From the NCBI GenBank assembly GCA_017994935.1, contig JAGOJU010000031.1, forward strand, positions 1-39,442: a stretch of 39,442 nt of DNA, in the 5' to 3' direction. The notes beneath the pieces were generated by a model. The model was not told where the DNA came from and made no database searches. It was given only the letters and a program-made list of their open reading frames with translations. Each line of letters begins with the position of its first letter. The stretch's first letter is position 1. This document shows, in pieces, positions 28,316-37,913 of the stretch. The translations under genes were made by a program, and so were the position numbers. The stretch is from Opitutaceae bacterium. Lineage in GTDB: Bacteria; Verrucomicrobiota; Verrucomicrobiia; Opitutales; Opitutaceae.

Positions 28316-29719
28316 CTAGGGCGCCAGCGTCCGCCTCCACCGCGCGAGTTGTTTTTTCACCTGGCCGGGGCCGGGCATTCCCGTTCCCTTGCGCATCGCC
28401 ATCGCCCGCTTCAAATCGAACACCTGCCCCCAGTCGTTTCCAAATTTCGGATGAACTTCCCGCACGGATTCGGCTGAAAGCTGATCGAGGCGGACATTGT
28501 TCTCTTCCGCCAGTTTGACCACCGCGCCCACCGCATGATGCGCCTCGCGGAAGGGAACGCCGTGCATCACCAGGTAATCCGCGAGATCCGTCGCCAGCAG
28601 CAAAGGATCGCGCACCGCTTCCTCACAGCGATGCCTGATCACCTGCATTCCCTCGAGGGTGCCCGCCAGCACCTCCGCGCAGATCAAGGTCTGGTCAAAG
28701 CTGTCGAAGACGGGAGGCTTGTCCTCCTGCAGGTCGCGATTGTAGGTCAGCGGCAATCCTTTCGTGAGCGTGAGCAGGGTGTGAAGGTTTCCCTGCAGAC
28801 GCGCAGATTTCCCCCGAAGCAGTTCGCACGAATCGGGATTCTTCTTCTGCGGCATGAGCGATGACCCCGTGCAGAAGGCATCGGGCAGTTCCACAAACTT
28901 GAACTCGACGCTCGACCAGAGGATCAGGTCCTCGGCAATCCGCGAGAAGTGCACCCCAGCGGTGGCGCACGCGGTGGCAAAGGCGATAAACACATCCCGA
29001 TCCGCCACGGTATCCATCGAATTCTGCGTCACGCGCGGCCGGCCCTTGTCATCGACAAAGCCCAGTGCCCGCGCGGTGAATTCGCGGTCGATCGGAAGGG
29101 TCGTGCCCGCAATGGCCCCAGATCCCAGCGGACACCAGTTCGCCTGGGCATGCACGTCATCGAAACGCTGCGCATCACGATCGAGCATCTCCATCCATGC
29201 CAGCAGATGATGGGCCAGGGGCACCGGCTGTGCACGCTGCAGGTGGGTGTATCCCGGGATCATCACACCTCCGTCCCTCTCCGCCAGCGCCAGCAGCGCC
29301 CGCTGCGCACCGCGGAGCTTTTCGGCAAGGCTCCTGCAGGCGTGCTTGAACCAGAGGCGCATGTCGGTCGCGACCTGGTCATTGCGACTCCGTGCGGTGT
29401 GAAGCTTTGCCGCAGCAGCCGCCCGCCGGGTGAGCGCCTGCTCGATGTTCATGTGAACATCCTCCAGTTGCGTGCTCCAGGTAAACCTGCCTTCCCCGAT
29501 TTCCTTCTCGATTTCAGAGAGTCCCCGATGAATGGCATCGCGCTCCGCTTCCGTGATCAGGCCGACATGGGCCAGCATGGCGGAGTGCGCCCTGCTTCCC
29601 GCAATGTCGAACGGAGCGAGTCGCGCATCGAACGAAACGCTCTCGCTGAAACGGAGCATCAGCTCCGCCGGCGCTGAAGTGAACCGACCGCCCCATGTCG
29701 CCTGAGATTGCTTGGCCAT
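28316..29719 (-). CDS. argH: Argininosuccinate lyase
   Basis: A 467-residue fumarase/aspartase-superfamily enzyme that splits argininosuccinate to arginine and fumarate, the last step of arginine synthesis. [19 protein letters not shown] begins it, [12 protein letters not shown] and [15 protein letters not shown] are conserved block 1, [20 protein letters not shown] block 2, and the signature [20 protein letters not shown] with the catalytic Ser lies near 283. Length is normal. It is divergent from the secreted-protein gene at 29831 with about 110 bases between them. argG is not in the window. Confidence 0.97.
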   Translation of the reverse strand: MAKQSQATWGGRFTSAPAELMLRFSESVSFDARLAPFDIAGSRAHSAMLAHVGLITEAERDAIHRGLSEIEKEIGEGRFTWSTQLEDVHMNIEQALTRRAAAAAKLHTARSRNDQVATDMRLWFKHACRSLAEKLRGAQRALLALAERDGGVMIPGYTHLQRAQPVPLAHHLLAWMEMLDRDAQRFDDVHAQANWCPLGSGAIAGTTLPIDREFTARALGFVDDKGRPRVTQNSMDTVADRDVFIAFATACATAGVHFSRIAEDLILWSSVEFKFVELPDAFCTGSSLMPQKKNPDSCELLRGKSARLQGNLHTLLTLTKGLPLTYNRDLQEDKPPVFDSFDQTLICAEVLAGTLEGMQVIRHRCEEAVRDPLLLATDLADYLVMHGVPFREAHHAVGAVVKLAEENNVRLDQLSAESVREVHPKFGNDWGQVFDLKRAMAMRKGTGMPGPGQVKKQLARWRRTLAP

Positions 29720-29830
29720 AAGCCAGACAGCACAGAATGGGGCGGCCGGGTTCGCAACTGCGAAAGCGCAGCCTACAGGTGGGTGCAGATGACATTTGCG
29801 AAGCGCCGGCAGGCGGCCCAGCCTGCTTTC

Positions 29831-30427
29831 ATGCTTCGTAGTCGCTTAGTCCTCGTGGGGTTGGGTGCCACCCTGCTCCTTGGGCTGCCCATGCGTGTCA
29901 CCGCCGCGGAAGAGGCCGCCTCGGTGTCGACGGCTCCTGCCTCACCCGCGGATCCGCGCAGTGTGACGGTCGAGCGCGCCCGCACGTCGATTTATATCGG
30001 AATTGTGACGCTCACCCTTCCTCCCCTGATTCGAGACGGTCTGTCCTTTCGGGGAACTTACACCACCAAGGTATTCCCGTATTTTTTCTACAACGAGCAC
30101 GGTGGCCTGACCATCGAGTTTCCCGAAGACGCCTTTGCCAGGCTCGCCGCAGGGGAATCCGTTGCCTTCACCGGCAGCGCCCAAAATACCAAGGGAGAGC
30201 ACCGGCGCATTGAGGGCCGCGCAGATCCCGCAAACGCCCAGCAGGGCAGGATCAAGGTCCGGGTCTTCGTCACTCCAAAAATCGAGCTCATCTTCAACAC
30301 CTCCTACCAATTTCAGACCGGAAACCCAATCGTGGACGGATACGGAAGGAAGAAGCAAGAAAACGGGAAGGACGAGGCAACAAAGACGCCTGACCGGAAC
30401 TCCATGCGTTCCGCGTCCATGCGGTGA
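29831..30427 (+). CDS. Small secreted protein of unknown function
   Basis: A 198-residue protein with a Sec signal peptide ([18 protein letters not shown], cleavage likely after VTA near residue 25). The mature part begins with an Ala/Ser-rich stretch and then holds a beta-rich domain including [19 protein letters not shown] and [22 protein letters not shown]; the tail is rich in Lys, Glu and Asn. I choose ATG at 29831; an upstream ATG at 29789 would add a basic segment. A degenerate copy of its 40-codon central part lies at about 31990-32110 on the opposite strand. I do not recognise the family. Convergent with the next gene. Confidence 0.72.
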   Translation: MLRSRLVLVGLGATLLLGLPMRVTAAEEAASVSTAPASPADPRSVTVERARTSIYIGIVTLTLPPLIRDGLSFRGTYTTKVFPYFFYNEHGGLTIEFPEDAFARLAAGESVAFTGSAQNTKGEHRRIEGRADPANAQQGRIKVRVFVTPKIELIFNTSYQFQTGNPIVDGYGRKKQENGKDEATKTPDRNSMRSASMR

Positions 30428-30429
30428 TT

Positions 30430-30449
30430 CAAGATCCGGCCGAATCTTG
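30430..30449. terminator. Hairpin between convergent genes
   Basis: CAAGAT (30430-30435) and ATCTTG (30444-30449) form a six-base-pair stem around a CCGG-containing loop, immediately after the stop of the secreted-protein gene and 28 bases from the stop of the opposing membrane-protein gene. No T run follows, so a weak terminator at most. Confidence 0.3.
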
Positions 30450-30477
30450 CGCTGTCACTTCTTGACGGCTGATTGGA

Positions 30478-31029
30478 CTAGACAGCGGGGGTGGTCACGG
30501 GAGGGACCAGCCGCACCTTGGCATCCGCCAGGCGTTGGAGGAGAAGCCAGTCCTTCCGGAAAGGCCACCAGTCGTAAAGGTAGATTTCGAGCGGGCGCCA
30601 CATTGCCACCCACCCCACGATAACCATGCCTTCGCGCACGATGTCCGCGGTTCCCTCCGAAAAAACCCGCCTCGCCATGGCAGCCACGGACAGACAGGTT
30701 GTAAGAAACAGGACACCGATCGTCAGGACAAAATACGCCCGCCGGAGCAGCTGATGCAATTCCCGCTGCTTCAACTCCGCCCGCGCCACAAAATAGCGGC
30801 GCACCGCGTCCTGAGCCTCCTGCGCACGGTGGGGATCGGGGTTTGTGCCCAGGTGGATTACGACTTCGAAAGGCAGGTTCCTGCGCGATTCCCGAGCCCA
30901 GCTTACGATGAACTCCTCGACATCACGATCCAGATCCCGGTCCAGAAACGGCGAAGGATCCAGGGAGTTGAAAAGCTGATTGATATCCCGGAGACGGAGG
31001 CTGATTCGGGCGGCTGGCAACGCGCTCAT
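30478..31029 (-). CDS. Conserved-looking membrane protein of unknown function
   Basis: A protein of 183 residues (188 if a TTG at 31044, which has GGGGAG ten bases upstream, is used). The N-terminal soluble part contains LRDINQLFNSLDPSPFLDRDLDRDVEEF and a basic helix; two membrane spans follow (AYFVLTIGVLFLTTCLSVAAMA and IVREGMVIVGWVAMW in part), and a Trp-rich EIYLYDWWPFRKDWLLLQRL stretch precedes a short tail. The DPSPF...DRD motif recurs in bacterial proteins annotated only as hypothetical. No role can be inferred from the neighbours. Confidence 0.65.
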   Translation of the reverse strand: MSALPAARISLRLRDINQLFNSLDPSPFLDRDLDRDVEEFIVSWARESRRNLPFEVVIHLGTNPDPHRAQEAQDAVRRYFVARAELKQRELHQLLRRAYFVLTIGVLFLTTCLSVAAMARRVFSEGTADIVREGMVIVGWVAMWRPLEIYLYDWWPFRKDWLLLQRLADAKVRLVPPVTTPAV

Positions 31030-31393
31030 GCGGCAACAGATCAAAAGGACGATACTCCCCTACCCTTGCGCATCACGGCGTGCCTCACAAGGCTGGTTTA
31101 TCGAATCACATACAGAGCCGCTGCCATGAGATCTGACCACCATTGGACACGAATGGAAGGCAGATTTGAATTTGCCGGACTCGACGGAGTCCCTGAAAAG
31201 GAGCTTCGCTACGTATAAATTTTGACACGCAAACGGCAATGACCGTCCCAAGGCCAATGCAGTGAAAGGTGCAAAGCGCCCCCATCCCCAAAAAATCCAG
31301 CGCATCCCGGACGCGCGGGTCAATGGTGTCTTGCATGTTCATTTGAAAACCACGGCGCACCAACGAAAGCCGCGGGATTCTTGATACGCTCGA
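31030..31393. other. Intergenic region upstream of the antitoxin gene
   Basis: About 360 bases with no firm gene. A minus-strand frame (31106-31342) would encode about 79 residues starting MNMQDTIDPRVRDALDFLG with one hydrophobic stretch (ALCTFHCIGLGTVIAVCV), but it lacks a ribosome-binding site and its C-terminal half looks random; it could be a decayed small membrane protein gene. The promoter of the toxin-antitoxin pair should lie at the right end. Confidence 0.4.
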
Positions 31394-31413
31394 AATCTAT
31401 AGGGATCTACAGG
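31394..31413 (+). promoter_or_regulatory. Tandem ten-base repeat before the antitoxin gene
   Basis: AATCTATAGG (31394-31403) is followed at once by GATCTACAGG (31404-31413), eight of ten positions identical, ending one base before the antitoxin ATG. Ribbon-helix-helix dimers typically bind direct repeats one helical turn apart, so this is a candidate autoregulatory operator. The AGG also serves as the only possible ribosome-binding site. Confidence 0.4.
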
Positions 31414-31414
31414 T

Positions 31415-31705
31415 ATGCTGACCCTTTCTTTCCATGCTCCCGCAGCATCCTCCCGCCGGATTCGTGCGGCTGCGCGTCAGCATGGACTGCCGGTTTCTCG
31501 CTTCCTTCGCGACGCAGCGGAATCAGCGGCTGGCGTGTCACCCGGCGGTCTGGGACGCGAATTGGAACGTCTGGCCATCGATGCCTTGGGGCAGATTTCC
31601 CTGGAGCGCATTCGCCGCCGAGCCAAGGATACGGCTGCGGACAAAATGGCAGGGGCACAGGTCACGGCGCTCGTCAAAGCGGCCCGGCGTCCCCGCCATG
31701 TCTGA
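31415..31705 (+). CDS. Ribbon-helix-helix-like antitoxin
   Basis: A 96-residue basic protein beginning MLTLSFHAPAASSRRIRAAA and containing RQHGLPVSRFLRDAAESA, the strand-helix-helix pattern of RHH antitoxins (about 1-40). The rest is helical and Arg/Ala-rich (LERLAIDALGQISLERIRRR) and would wrap the toxin. It overlaps the PIN-toxin start by eight bases, the normal arrangement of antitoxin-toxin pairs. Its toxin partner appears broken, so the antitoxin may be an orphan. Confidence 0.7.
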   Translation: MLTLSFHAPAASSRRIRAAARQHGLPVSRFLRDAAESAAGVSPGGLGRELERLAIDALGQISLERIRRRAKDTAADKMAGAQVTALVKAARRPRHV

Positions 31706-31989
31706 GGACGTCGTCCTCGACACGAGTGTTCTTGTCGCTGGTCTGCTTTCACCTCGAAAGTCCGCTGGCGCCCTTGTCTCGGCTTTCTTCGCTGACCGGC
31801 TGCGCCTGGCCTACACAGGCCCGATGCTGGTCGAATATGCGGAGGTCCTGGAGTGCCCGGAGTTTGGCAGGATCATCACCCCCGTGGACCGGATCGGCTT
31901 GATCCTCAAACTGCGTTGCTCGGGGATTTTGGCCGAACCGGTCGAAGTGCCGGATGCGGATTGGCCAGACCTTGACGAGCTACCGTTTG

Positions 31990-32110
31990 TCGTGGCCTTC
32001 AATTCGACCGTGCTCGCCCCCCGCACTTTGGCCGCAGCCGGTGAAGGGAACGGATTTCCCTGCGGCAGGTCTCGCCAATGCGTCTTCGGGAAGCTCGACC
32101 AAACGCTGCC
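31990..32110 (-). repeat. Degenerate partial copy of the secreted-protein gene
   Basis: Read on the minus strand this stretch encodes LVELPEDALARPAAGKSV and PFTGCGQSAGGEHGRIEG, matching [19 protein letters not shown] and KGEHRRIEG of the protein at 29831-30427. The nucleotide match is about three quarters over roughly 110 bases and covers bases about 30110-30220 of the intact gene. It lies just downstream of tRNA-Arg, starting about 20 bases from its 3' end, and replaces the 3' part of the PIN toxin gene. Confidence 0.75.
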
Positions 32111-32131
32111 CTTGCCGAAATGGCACCGCTC

Positions 32132-32575
<444 letters not shown>

Positions 32576-34045
32576 ATGAAAAACTGCGTAACACTCCTAT
32601 TTGGGATCCTCGGATTGGCTGCCACCACTGTCGCCGAACCGCTGCCACCACTGCGAATAGCGGCCAATCAACGCCTCTTTGTGGATGCCCAGGAACGCCC
32701 GATCTTCATCTTGGGAGATACCGCGTGGGCGCTTGTCATGCGTCTCAAACGGGAGGAAATCACCGAGTATCTCGAACATCGCCACCGCCAGGGTTTCAAT
32801 GCCATTGCGGTGGTCATCTACGCGCCGGCCAACACCGAGATCGCCCATTCAACCGTCAATGCCTATGGACATTCGCCCTTTGCAACCGTGGATGGCCGCC
32901 TCGATCCGCTTCAACCTTTGGTGACTCCTGGATCTGACCCCACCAGCAAGAGCGAATATGACTACTGGGATCATGTGGACTTCGCCGTGGCAGAAACAAA
33001 GCGTCTCGGCTTTTATCTTTTTCTGCTGCCCTGCTGGGGCAACGAGGTGGTGCACGTTGTCAACCCTGCTTCCCCGACGGCGCGCGACGTCGGCCCACGT
33101 CCCTTGACAAATCCGGACAATGCACGCGCATATGGACGTTGGCTCGGGGAACGCTATCCACACGCCACACATGTCGCGTGGATGTTGGGGGGAGATCGCT
33201 CGGCCGTAGACGCAAAAACGGGAACCGACTTTCGCCCTGCCTTCCGCGCGATGGCCGCAAGCTTGAAGCAGGCCGCACCGGAGGCGCTGATCAGCTATCA
33301 TCCACAGAAGGCGGGCCTGCAGTCGGGCGACTGGTTTCACAACGACGAGTGGCTCGCGTTCAACTCCATCCAGCTTTGGCCCGACGCCCAGGTGGGAAAG
33401 ATCGCACGCGATTGGAATGCCAAGCCGACGAAGCCAACATGGCTTTTCGAGGGCAGATATGAAGGGTATTGGAAAGGCGGTTACAAACCCGAGGATTGGG
33501 GCGAATGGCAGATCCGGCAGCAGGCATGGCAGACCGTACTGGCCGGCGCATTCGGACATGTGTACGGCCATGAACGCATTTTCGCCTTCGGTGCGACCGG
33601 CTCGGACTGGCGTTCTTTTCTGGAGACTCCCGGAGCAAGCGGCATGACCCATCTCGCGGCCTTCATGCAGCGGCTGGATTCCCGGGTCGCGCTCTCCCGC
33701 GTACCCGCCCAGGAACTCCTTGTGGGCCCGCCCGGTCAAGCAAGGCGTCTCACATCCGACCTGATTGTTGCCAGTCGCACGCCCGATGGGCGTTTCGCCA
33801 TGGCATACTCCGCCAACGGTCGCACGGTAACCATAAAACTCTCCCTACTCACAGGGACGTTGTCTGCAGCTTGGTTCAATCCACGCAATGGCCTTTGGCA
33901 TGCCAATGAGGACGAAAGCGCCAGCCAGACTCCGTTTGCGCACAACATCGTCGCTGGCCCAGGCGCACCCGATCGCGATTTCGATCCACCCGGGGAAGCT
34001 GGGGATGGCAATGATTGGATACTGGTGCTAGGCGCGGCCAATTGA
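32576..34045 (+). CDS. GH140-like (apiosidase-type, DUF4038) glycoside hydrolase
   Basis: A 489-residue exported protein with a signal peptide (residues 1-20, ending TTVA). Residues about 25-370 match the DUF4038 TIM barrel: FILGDTAWALVMRLKREE, the YDYWDHVDFAVAETKRLGFYLFLLPCWG stretch in two parts, AWMLGGDRSA with Asp207 and WLFEGRYEGYW with Glu292 or Glu296 as likely catalytic pair, and QAWQTVLAGAFGHVYGH. The last 90 residues (RTPDGRFAMAYSANG then GNDWILVLG) match the small beta domain often called a putative collagen-binding domain. GH140 members remove apiose from rhamnogalacturonan II. A sulfatase follows 136 bases downstream. Confidence 0.85.
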   Translation: MKNCVTLLFGILGLAATTVAEPLPPLRIAANQRLFVDAQERPIFILGDTAWALVMRLKREEITEYLEHRHRQGFNAIAVVIYAPANTEIAHSTVNAYGHSPFATVDGRLDPLQPLVTPGSDPTSKSEYDYWDHVDFAVAETKRLGFYLFLLPCWGNEVVHVVNPASPTARDVGPRPLTNPDNARAYGRWLGERYPHATHVAWMLGGDRSAVDAKTGTDFRPAFRAMAASLKQAAPEALISYHPQKAGLQSGDWFHNDEWLAFNSIQLWPDAQVGKIARDWNAKPTKPTWLFEGRYEGYWKGGYKPEDWGEWQIRQQAWQTVLAGAFGHVYGHERIFAFGATGSDWRSFLETPGASGMTHLAAFMQRLDSRVALSRVPAQELLVGPPGQARRLTSDLIVASRTPDGRFAMAYSANGRTVTIKLSLLTGTLSAAWFNPRNGLWHANEDESASQTPFAHNIVAGPGAPDRDFDPPGEAGDGNDWILVLGAAN

Positions 34046-34181
34046 CATCAGGTTTAGCAATGCCGTAGTCCAAACGACAGAAAGCGCCGTTAGTTCACAT
34101 GCAAAGCCAATCCAAAGCGCAGCTGTTTCAACTCTTTCAGTTTCCGACGATCCCCATCAGGGGATTGCTCCACGCTTCACC

Positions 34182-35684
34182 ATGAAACTTCTTTCCCTGC
34201 TCACCGCGATCGTCGCATCGGTTTCCGCGTTTCCGCTGCCTGCAACGCTCGCCGCCCCTCCTGACCGCCCCAACATCGTCCTTCTCATGGGCGATGATCA
34301 CGGTTGGGACGAGACCGCCTATAACGGCCACCCTTATGTGAGGACTCCGGTGCTCGACGAGATTGCGCGGACCGGCCTGCGGCTTGACCGCTTCTACTCT
34401 GGCGGCTCCAGCTGTTCGCCCACGCGGGCGACGATCGTCACCGGCCGTCATGGCCATCGCTCCGGGGTCTTCAATCCCGGCTACTCGACCCGTCCAGAGG
34501 AAATTGGCATTGCCCAGCTCCTGCGCGATGCTGGTTACGCCACTGCCCATTTCGGCAAGTGGCACATCGGACCGGTCAAGGCAGGCGCGCCCACCAATCC
34601 CGGCGCAATGGGCTTTGATACCTGGCTCGCGCACGACAACTTCTTCGAGCTCAATCCCTGGTTTTCCCGCGATGGCGCGCCACCGCAGCAGTTCAAGGGC
34701 GAGAGCTCCGAGATCCTGGTCGCCGAGGCCATCCGCTACATTGACAAGGTCAAGGACGCCGGAAAGCCCTTCTTCGTCATGGTGTGGTTCGGCTCGCCGC
34801 ACGAGCCCTACAGCGGCCTCCCTGCTGACCTCGCGCTCTACGACAACATGCCTTCCACTTTTGCCACCAAGAAAGTAAGGCTCACCTCCAACGAGACCGG
34901 CAGATCGACCCAGCGTGTGCAACGCGAGGTCCTCCGTGAGCGTTTTGCCGAGATCACCGCGATGGATCGCTCCATCGGACAGCTACGCACCCACCTCCAG
35001 AAGACTGGTCTCCGCGACAACACCCTTCTCTGGTATTGTGGCGACAACGGTACTTCCGCTGACGCCAACGCCACTATGCCCTTCCGTGGTGAAAAGAGCA
35101 AAATTTACGAGGGTGGAATACGCGTCCCATGTGTCGTCGAGTGGCCGGCTCGCATCGCCCAACCCCGCATCACCGCGGTCAATGCCGTCAGCACCGACAT
35201 GCTTCCCACCCTGTGCGAGCTGGCAGGTGCACCGCTGCCCCGGCGCCCGCTCGACGGCATCAGCCTTGTCCCGCTCTTCGATGGCACGATGACGAGCCGC
35301 CCAACTCCCATCTGTTTCTGGAACGGAAATCCGAGCCGCCTCAACGCCAAACCCTACATTGATCGCAAGCTGCAGGAAGGCACCACCCCACTGGTCAAGC
35401 TGGGGCCCGACGGCAAACCCACGCGCAACTTCATCAACTACGTGTATCCCGACATCCAGGAGAAGGACTTCGGCGGCCCCCGTGCGATAGTCGACAACCG
35501 CTTCAAGCTTGTCATCGACGGCGACAAAGCCAGCGGTACCGAGCTCTTCGATCTCCGCACGGATCCCTACGAAAAGAAAAACATCCTTGCTGCCCATCCT
35601 GCCGAGGCGAAGCAGTTGGAGTTAACCCTACACGCGTGGCAGCAATCCGTCCTCGAGAGTCTGACGGGGGCGGACTATCGATAG
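34182..35684 (+). CDS. Secreted sulfatase (arylsulfatase family, Cys-type)
   Basis: A 500-residue type I sulfatase with a signal peptide (about 1-24, ATLAA). Metal-binding Asp38 and Asp39 lie in LLMGDDHG, the formylglycine signature is Cys78 in SSCSPTRATIVTGRHG, and KWHIG, SPHEPYSG and WYCGDNGTS supply further catalytic and calcium residues. The Cys at the signature requires activation by a formylglycine-generating enzyme or anSME, not in the window. It probably desulfates a glycan; with the GH140-like neighbour it could act on a polysaccharide, though RGII is not sulfated, so the substrate is open. The gap 35685-35972 that follows holds no recognised gene. Confidence 0.94.
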   Translation: MKLLSLLTAIVASVSAFPLPATLAAPPDRPNIVLLMGDDHGWDETAYNGHPYVRTPVLDEIARTGLRLDRFYSGGSSCSPTRATIVTGRHGHRSGVFNPGYSTRPEEIGIAQLLRDAGYATAHFGKWHIGPVKAGAPTNPGAMGFDTWLAHDNFFELNPWFSRDGAPPQQFKGESSEILVAEAIRYIDKVKDAGKPFFVMVWFGSPHEPYSGLPADLALYDNMPSTFATKKVRLTSNETGRSTQRVQREVLRERFAEITAMDRSIGQLRTHLQKTGLRDNTLLWYCGDNGTSADANATMPFRGEKSKIYEGGIRVPCVVEWPARIAQPRITAVNAVSTDMLPTLCELAGAPLPRRPLDGISLVPLFDGTMTSRPTPICFWNGNPSRLNAKPYIDRKLQEGTTPLVKLGPDGKPTRNFINYVYPDIQEKDFGGPRAIVDNRFKLVIDGDKASGTELFDLRTDPYEKKNILAAHPAEAKQLELTLHAWQQSVLESLTGADYR

Positions 35685-35972
35685 AATGGGGCATGGACGG
35701 CCCATGTTGCCCCGGGACTTGGCGAGCAGCCCAGGTTTGATCTCCCGACCAACGTCGTCCTCCCTTGAGTGGACGAATTCAAAATGCGCTTTGACCCGTC
35801 GAGTGCGATGACTTGGGTCGGCAAAACCGAAGCGGCGGCTGTCAGGGTCGACAGGCACACCGCATTGTGACCCAGCAAACATTCCTTGCGCCTACCTCTA
35901 CGCGAGAAGGGCACCCAGGCAACACAACCCGCTGCTGAAGCTTGGCCGGAGAATCGAGTCTGACTGAACAAT

Positions 35973-37004
35973 TCACGATTTCGCCGCAGCCCGACGCAGT
36001 CGATCATTGAGCGATTCGCCTGCGCCTGCAGCAGGAGCCAGCTCGGCAACGATGAGGTCGAAAACCTTGGCGTCGATTTGTCTCAAGGTTCCAAAAAGCC
36101 GGCGGGCGGCTTCGGCGACATTTCCATCCCGGCTGAGCCAGAAGACGTTCTCTCGCGGTATGCCGGGCGGTAATGTTGCAGGTCTGGCAAAATGGATCCA
36201 TGCAACAGATGTCACCCCCGCCGCGTGCTCGCGCCATGCCTTGGGACCGATCTTCTTGACGAGCCGCAATGGCGTGCGCGGGCTGTAGTGCTTGGTCATC
36301 ATGCCAGGTGCGGGCAATCCCACGTCCGGTTCGCGACGAATGCTGGCCTTGGTTGCGGAACGCGGCTTTGCACTCAAGACCCGCAGGCCTGTTTCGTTTT
36401 CGATGTCTTCAGCGGTGATCCAGCCGGGCCGGAGAATGCGTGGCGCTTTCGGCCTTCGCAGGTCAACGATCGTCGACTCAAGCCCAACCCGGCACGGCCC
36501 CCCATCGAGAATGCAGGCAATTCGTCCTCCCAGATTGTCGCACACGTGCCGGGCACTCGTCGGGCTGACATACCCGAACGGATTTGCGCTGGGTGCGGCG
36601 AGCGGCAACCCGGCGCGCGAGAGGAGCGAACGAAATGCCTTGTGCCGGGGAACACGCACGGCAACCGAGTCCAGTCCCGCGGTCACTATGCCTGGAATGC
36701 ATTCCCGTTTGGGCAAGACCATCGTCAGCGGCCCGGGCCAGAAGGCCCCCGCCAGCCGGCGTGCCTCTTCGTTGAATACCGCGACCTTCTCGGCCGCAGC
36801 CCGTGAATGCACATGCACGATCAGGGGATCGGAAGAGGGTCTTCCTTTGATCTCAAAAATTCTGGCGCAGGCCGCCTCATCCAGCGCATTGGCCGCCAAT
36901 CCGTAGACGGTTTCCGTCGGAACCGCCACGACTCCCCCGCGCCTGAGTGTGCGGGCCAGGCGCTCGATATTCGCCGCTGTTGCCGGAACAATGCGGGTCC
37001 TCAC
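35973..37004 (-). CDS. tsaC: L-threonylcarbamoyladenylate synthase (Sua5/YrdC family)
   Basis: A 343-residue Sua5-type enzyme that makes threonylcarbamoyl-AMP for t6A37 in ANN-decoding tRNAs. The YrdC domain (about 1-200) has GGVVAVPTETVYGLAANA, KGRPSSDPLIVHVH, MVLPK, VAVRVPRH and APSANPFGYVSPTSARHV; a linker with GLPAPGMMTKHYSPRTPLRL leads to the C-terminal Sua5 domain (about 245-343). Thus it is the long form, not TsaC1. Its ATG overlaps the stop of the CobW-like gene upstream by four bases (37001-37004), implying coupled translation. Confidence 0.95.
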   Translation of the reverse strand: MRTRIVPATAANIERLARTLRRGGVVAVPTETVYGLAANALDEAACARIFEIKGRPSSDPLIVHVHSRAAAEKVAVFNEEARRLAGAFWPGPLTMVLPKRECIPGIVTAGLDSVAVRVPRHKAFRSLLSRAGLPLAAPSANPFGYVSPTSARHVCDNLGGRIACILDGGPCRVGLESTIVDLRRPKAPRILRPGWITAEDIENETGLRVLSAKPRSATKASIRREPDVGLPAPGMMTKHYSPRTPLRLVKKIGPKAWREHAAGVTSVAWIHFARPATLPPGIPRENVFWLSRDGNVAEAARRLFGTLRQIDAKVFDLIVAELAPAAGAGESLNDRLRRAAAKS

Positions 37005-37831
37005 GGGTTGCCGAGGAATTTCCGGATGTCGGGAAGCTCAATCACCCTCGATCCATTTGCGCGGCGCTCAAAATAGGGCTCCACCGCGGATGCCCCATCG
37101 ACATCCTCGCCCTCCGCGCCGTCGCTGCCTTCGTCGTCATCGGTGCCAAACTCTATTTCCGCATCCGGCGCGAGTTTCCGCGCAAGGATCCAATCCCCGT
37201 CATTCTGATCAAACACCTGCGACATCCGCCGAGCCTGCGGCTCAAGCACAAGGGCTGGATTCTTCACCCTGCCCTCCTTGACGAACTCAAACAAGGCCGG
37301 GATGAACTTGCTCCGAAAGTGCTCCTGGAAGTCACTGATCCATTTGTTGGGCACTCCCACGCGATGGGACAGCAGGACCACATCGCTGAAATGCACACAG
37401 GCGTCCCACCAGGGGCCCAATTCACGGTGGCGGCTGGCAAGCGTGCAGTTGATGAACGTGATCACCCGCGCAAACTCCACATCAAAGGGCGCGATCCATG
37501 CCTTTATGGCCTCAACCTGATCAACCGGGTTGCCCGATCCCTCGGCGACAAAAAAGACATGACTGAAGCGAGGTTTGTCCGCGCCGGTGTCCGACGCATC
37601 GGAAATGCTGTCGGGCATCTCAGCAGCCACGCCTTTCGCTTCCCAGTGCCACGTTCTCAGCTCGCCCAGGGCACGATCGAATTCGCTCGCCGCCTCAGCC
37701 TCATGGAGAAAGGTCAGCGCAAGATCACCTTCATCCAGTCCATCCGCAATGAGGTCAACAAGCACGGACCGGCGCTCGGATCCGGGAGTGCCTAGAATGA
37801 GGTAGAACAAAGGACGCTGAGAGGTCGTCAT
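37001..37831 (-). CDS. Degenerate CobW/G3E-like P-loop protein
   Basis: A 276-residue protein with the layout of a G3E GTPase domain: LFYLILGTPGSERRSVLVDL occupies the Walker A position, but the Gly and Lys of GAGKT are Glu19 and Arg20-21, so nucleotide binding is unlikely. RVITFINCTLASRH lines up with the CobW VITVVDA strand and SDVVLLSHRVGVP with the ADVILLNK (NKxD) strand; an acidic tail (about 230-255, DDDEGSDGAEGEDVDG) follows. The comparison is by eye. Translation is coupled to tsaC by a four-base overlap, so a role in tRNA modification or metal handling is possible but unproven. Confidence 0.6.
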   Translation of the reverse strand: MTTSQRPLFYLILGTPGSERRSVLVDLIADGLDEGDLALTFLHEAEAASEFDRALGELRTWHWEAKGVAAEMPDSISDASDTGADKPRFSHVFFVAEGSGNPVDQVEAIKAWIAPFDVEFARVITFINCTLASRHRELGPWWDACVHFSDVVLLSHRVGVPNKWISDFQEHFRSKFIPALFEFVKEGRVKNPALVLEPQARRMSQVFDQNDGDWILARKLAPDAEIEFGTDDDEGSDGAEGEDVDGASAVEPYFERRANGSRVIELPDIRKFLGNP

Positions 37832-37913
37832 TTCGAGAAGGTTCTGTCACACACGTGCATTCGGCAAGCCGCTGGCAGACGACTTTCACCGCCGCGGATC
37901 TGGATGCTTTTTG

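Noticed and set aside
26798..28477. Long plus-strand open frame (559 codons) over mutL
   Set aside because: It is antisense to a complete, motif-rich mutL; the composition is that of a GC-rich shadow frame, with no recognisable domain.
35685..35972. Transposase remnant in the gap between the sulfatase and tsaC
   Set aside because: Minus-strand frames of 84 and 124 codons are open here, but no DDE or other transposase motif, inverted repeats or target duplication is seen.
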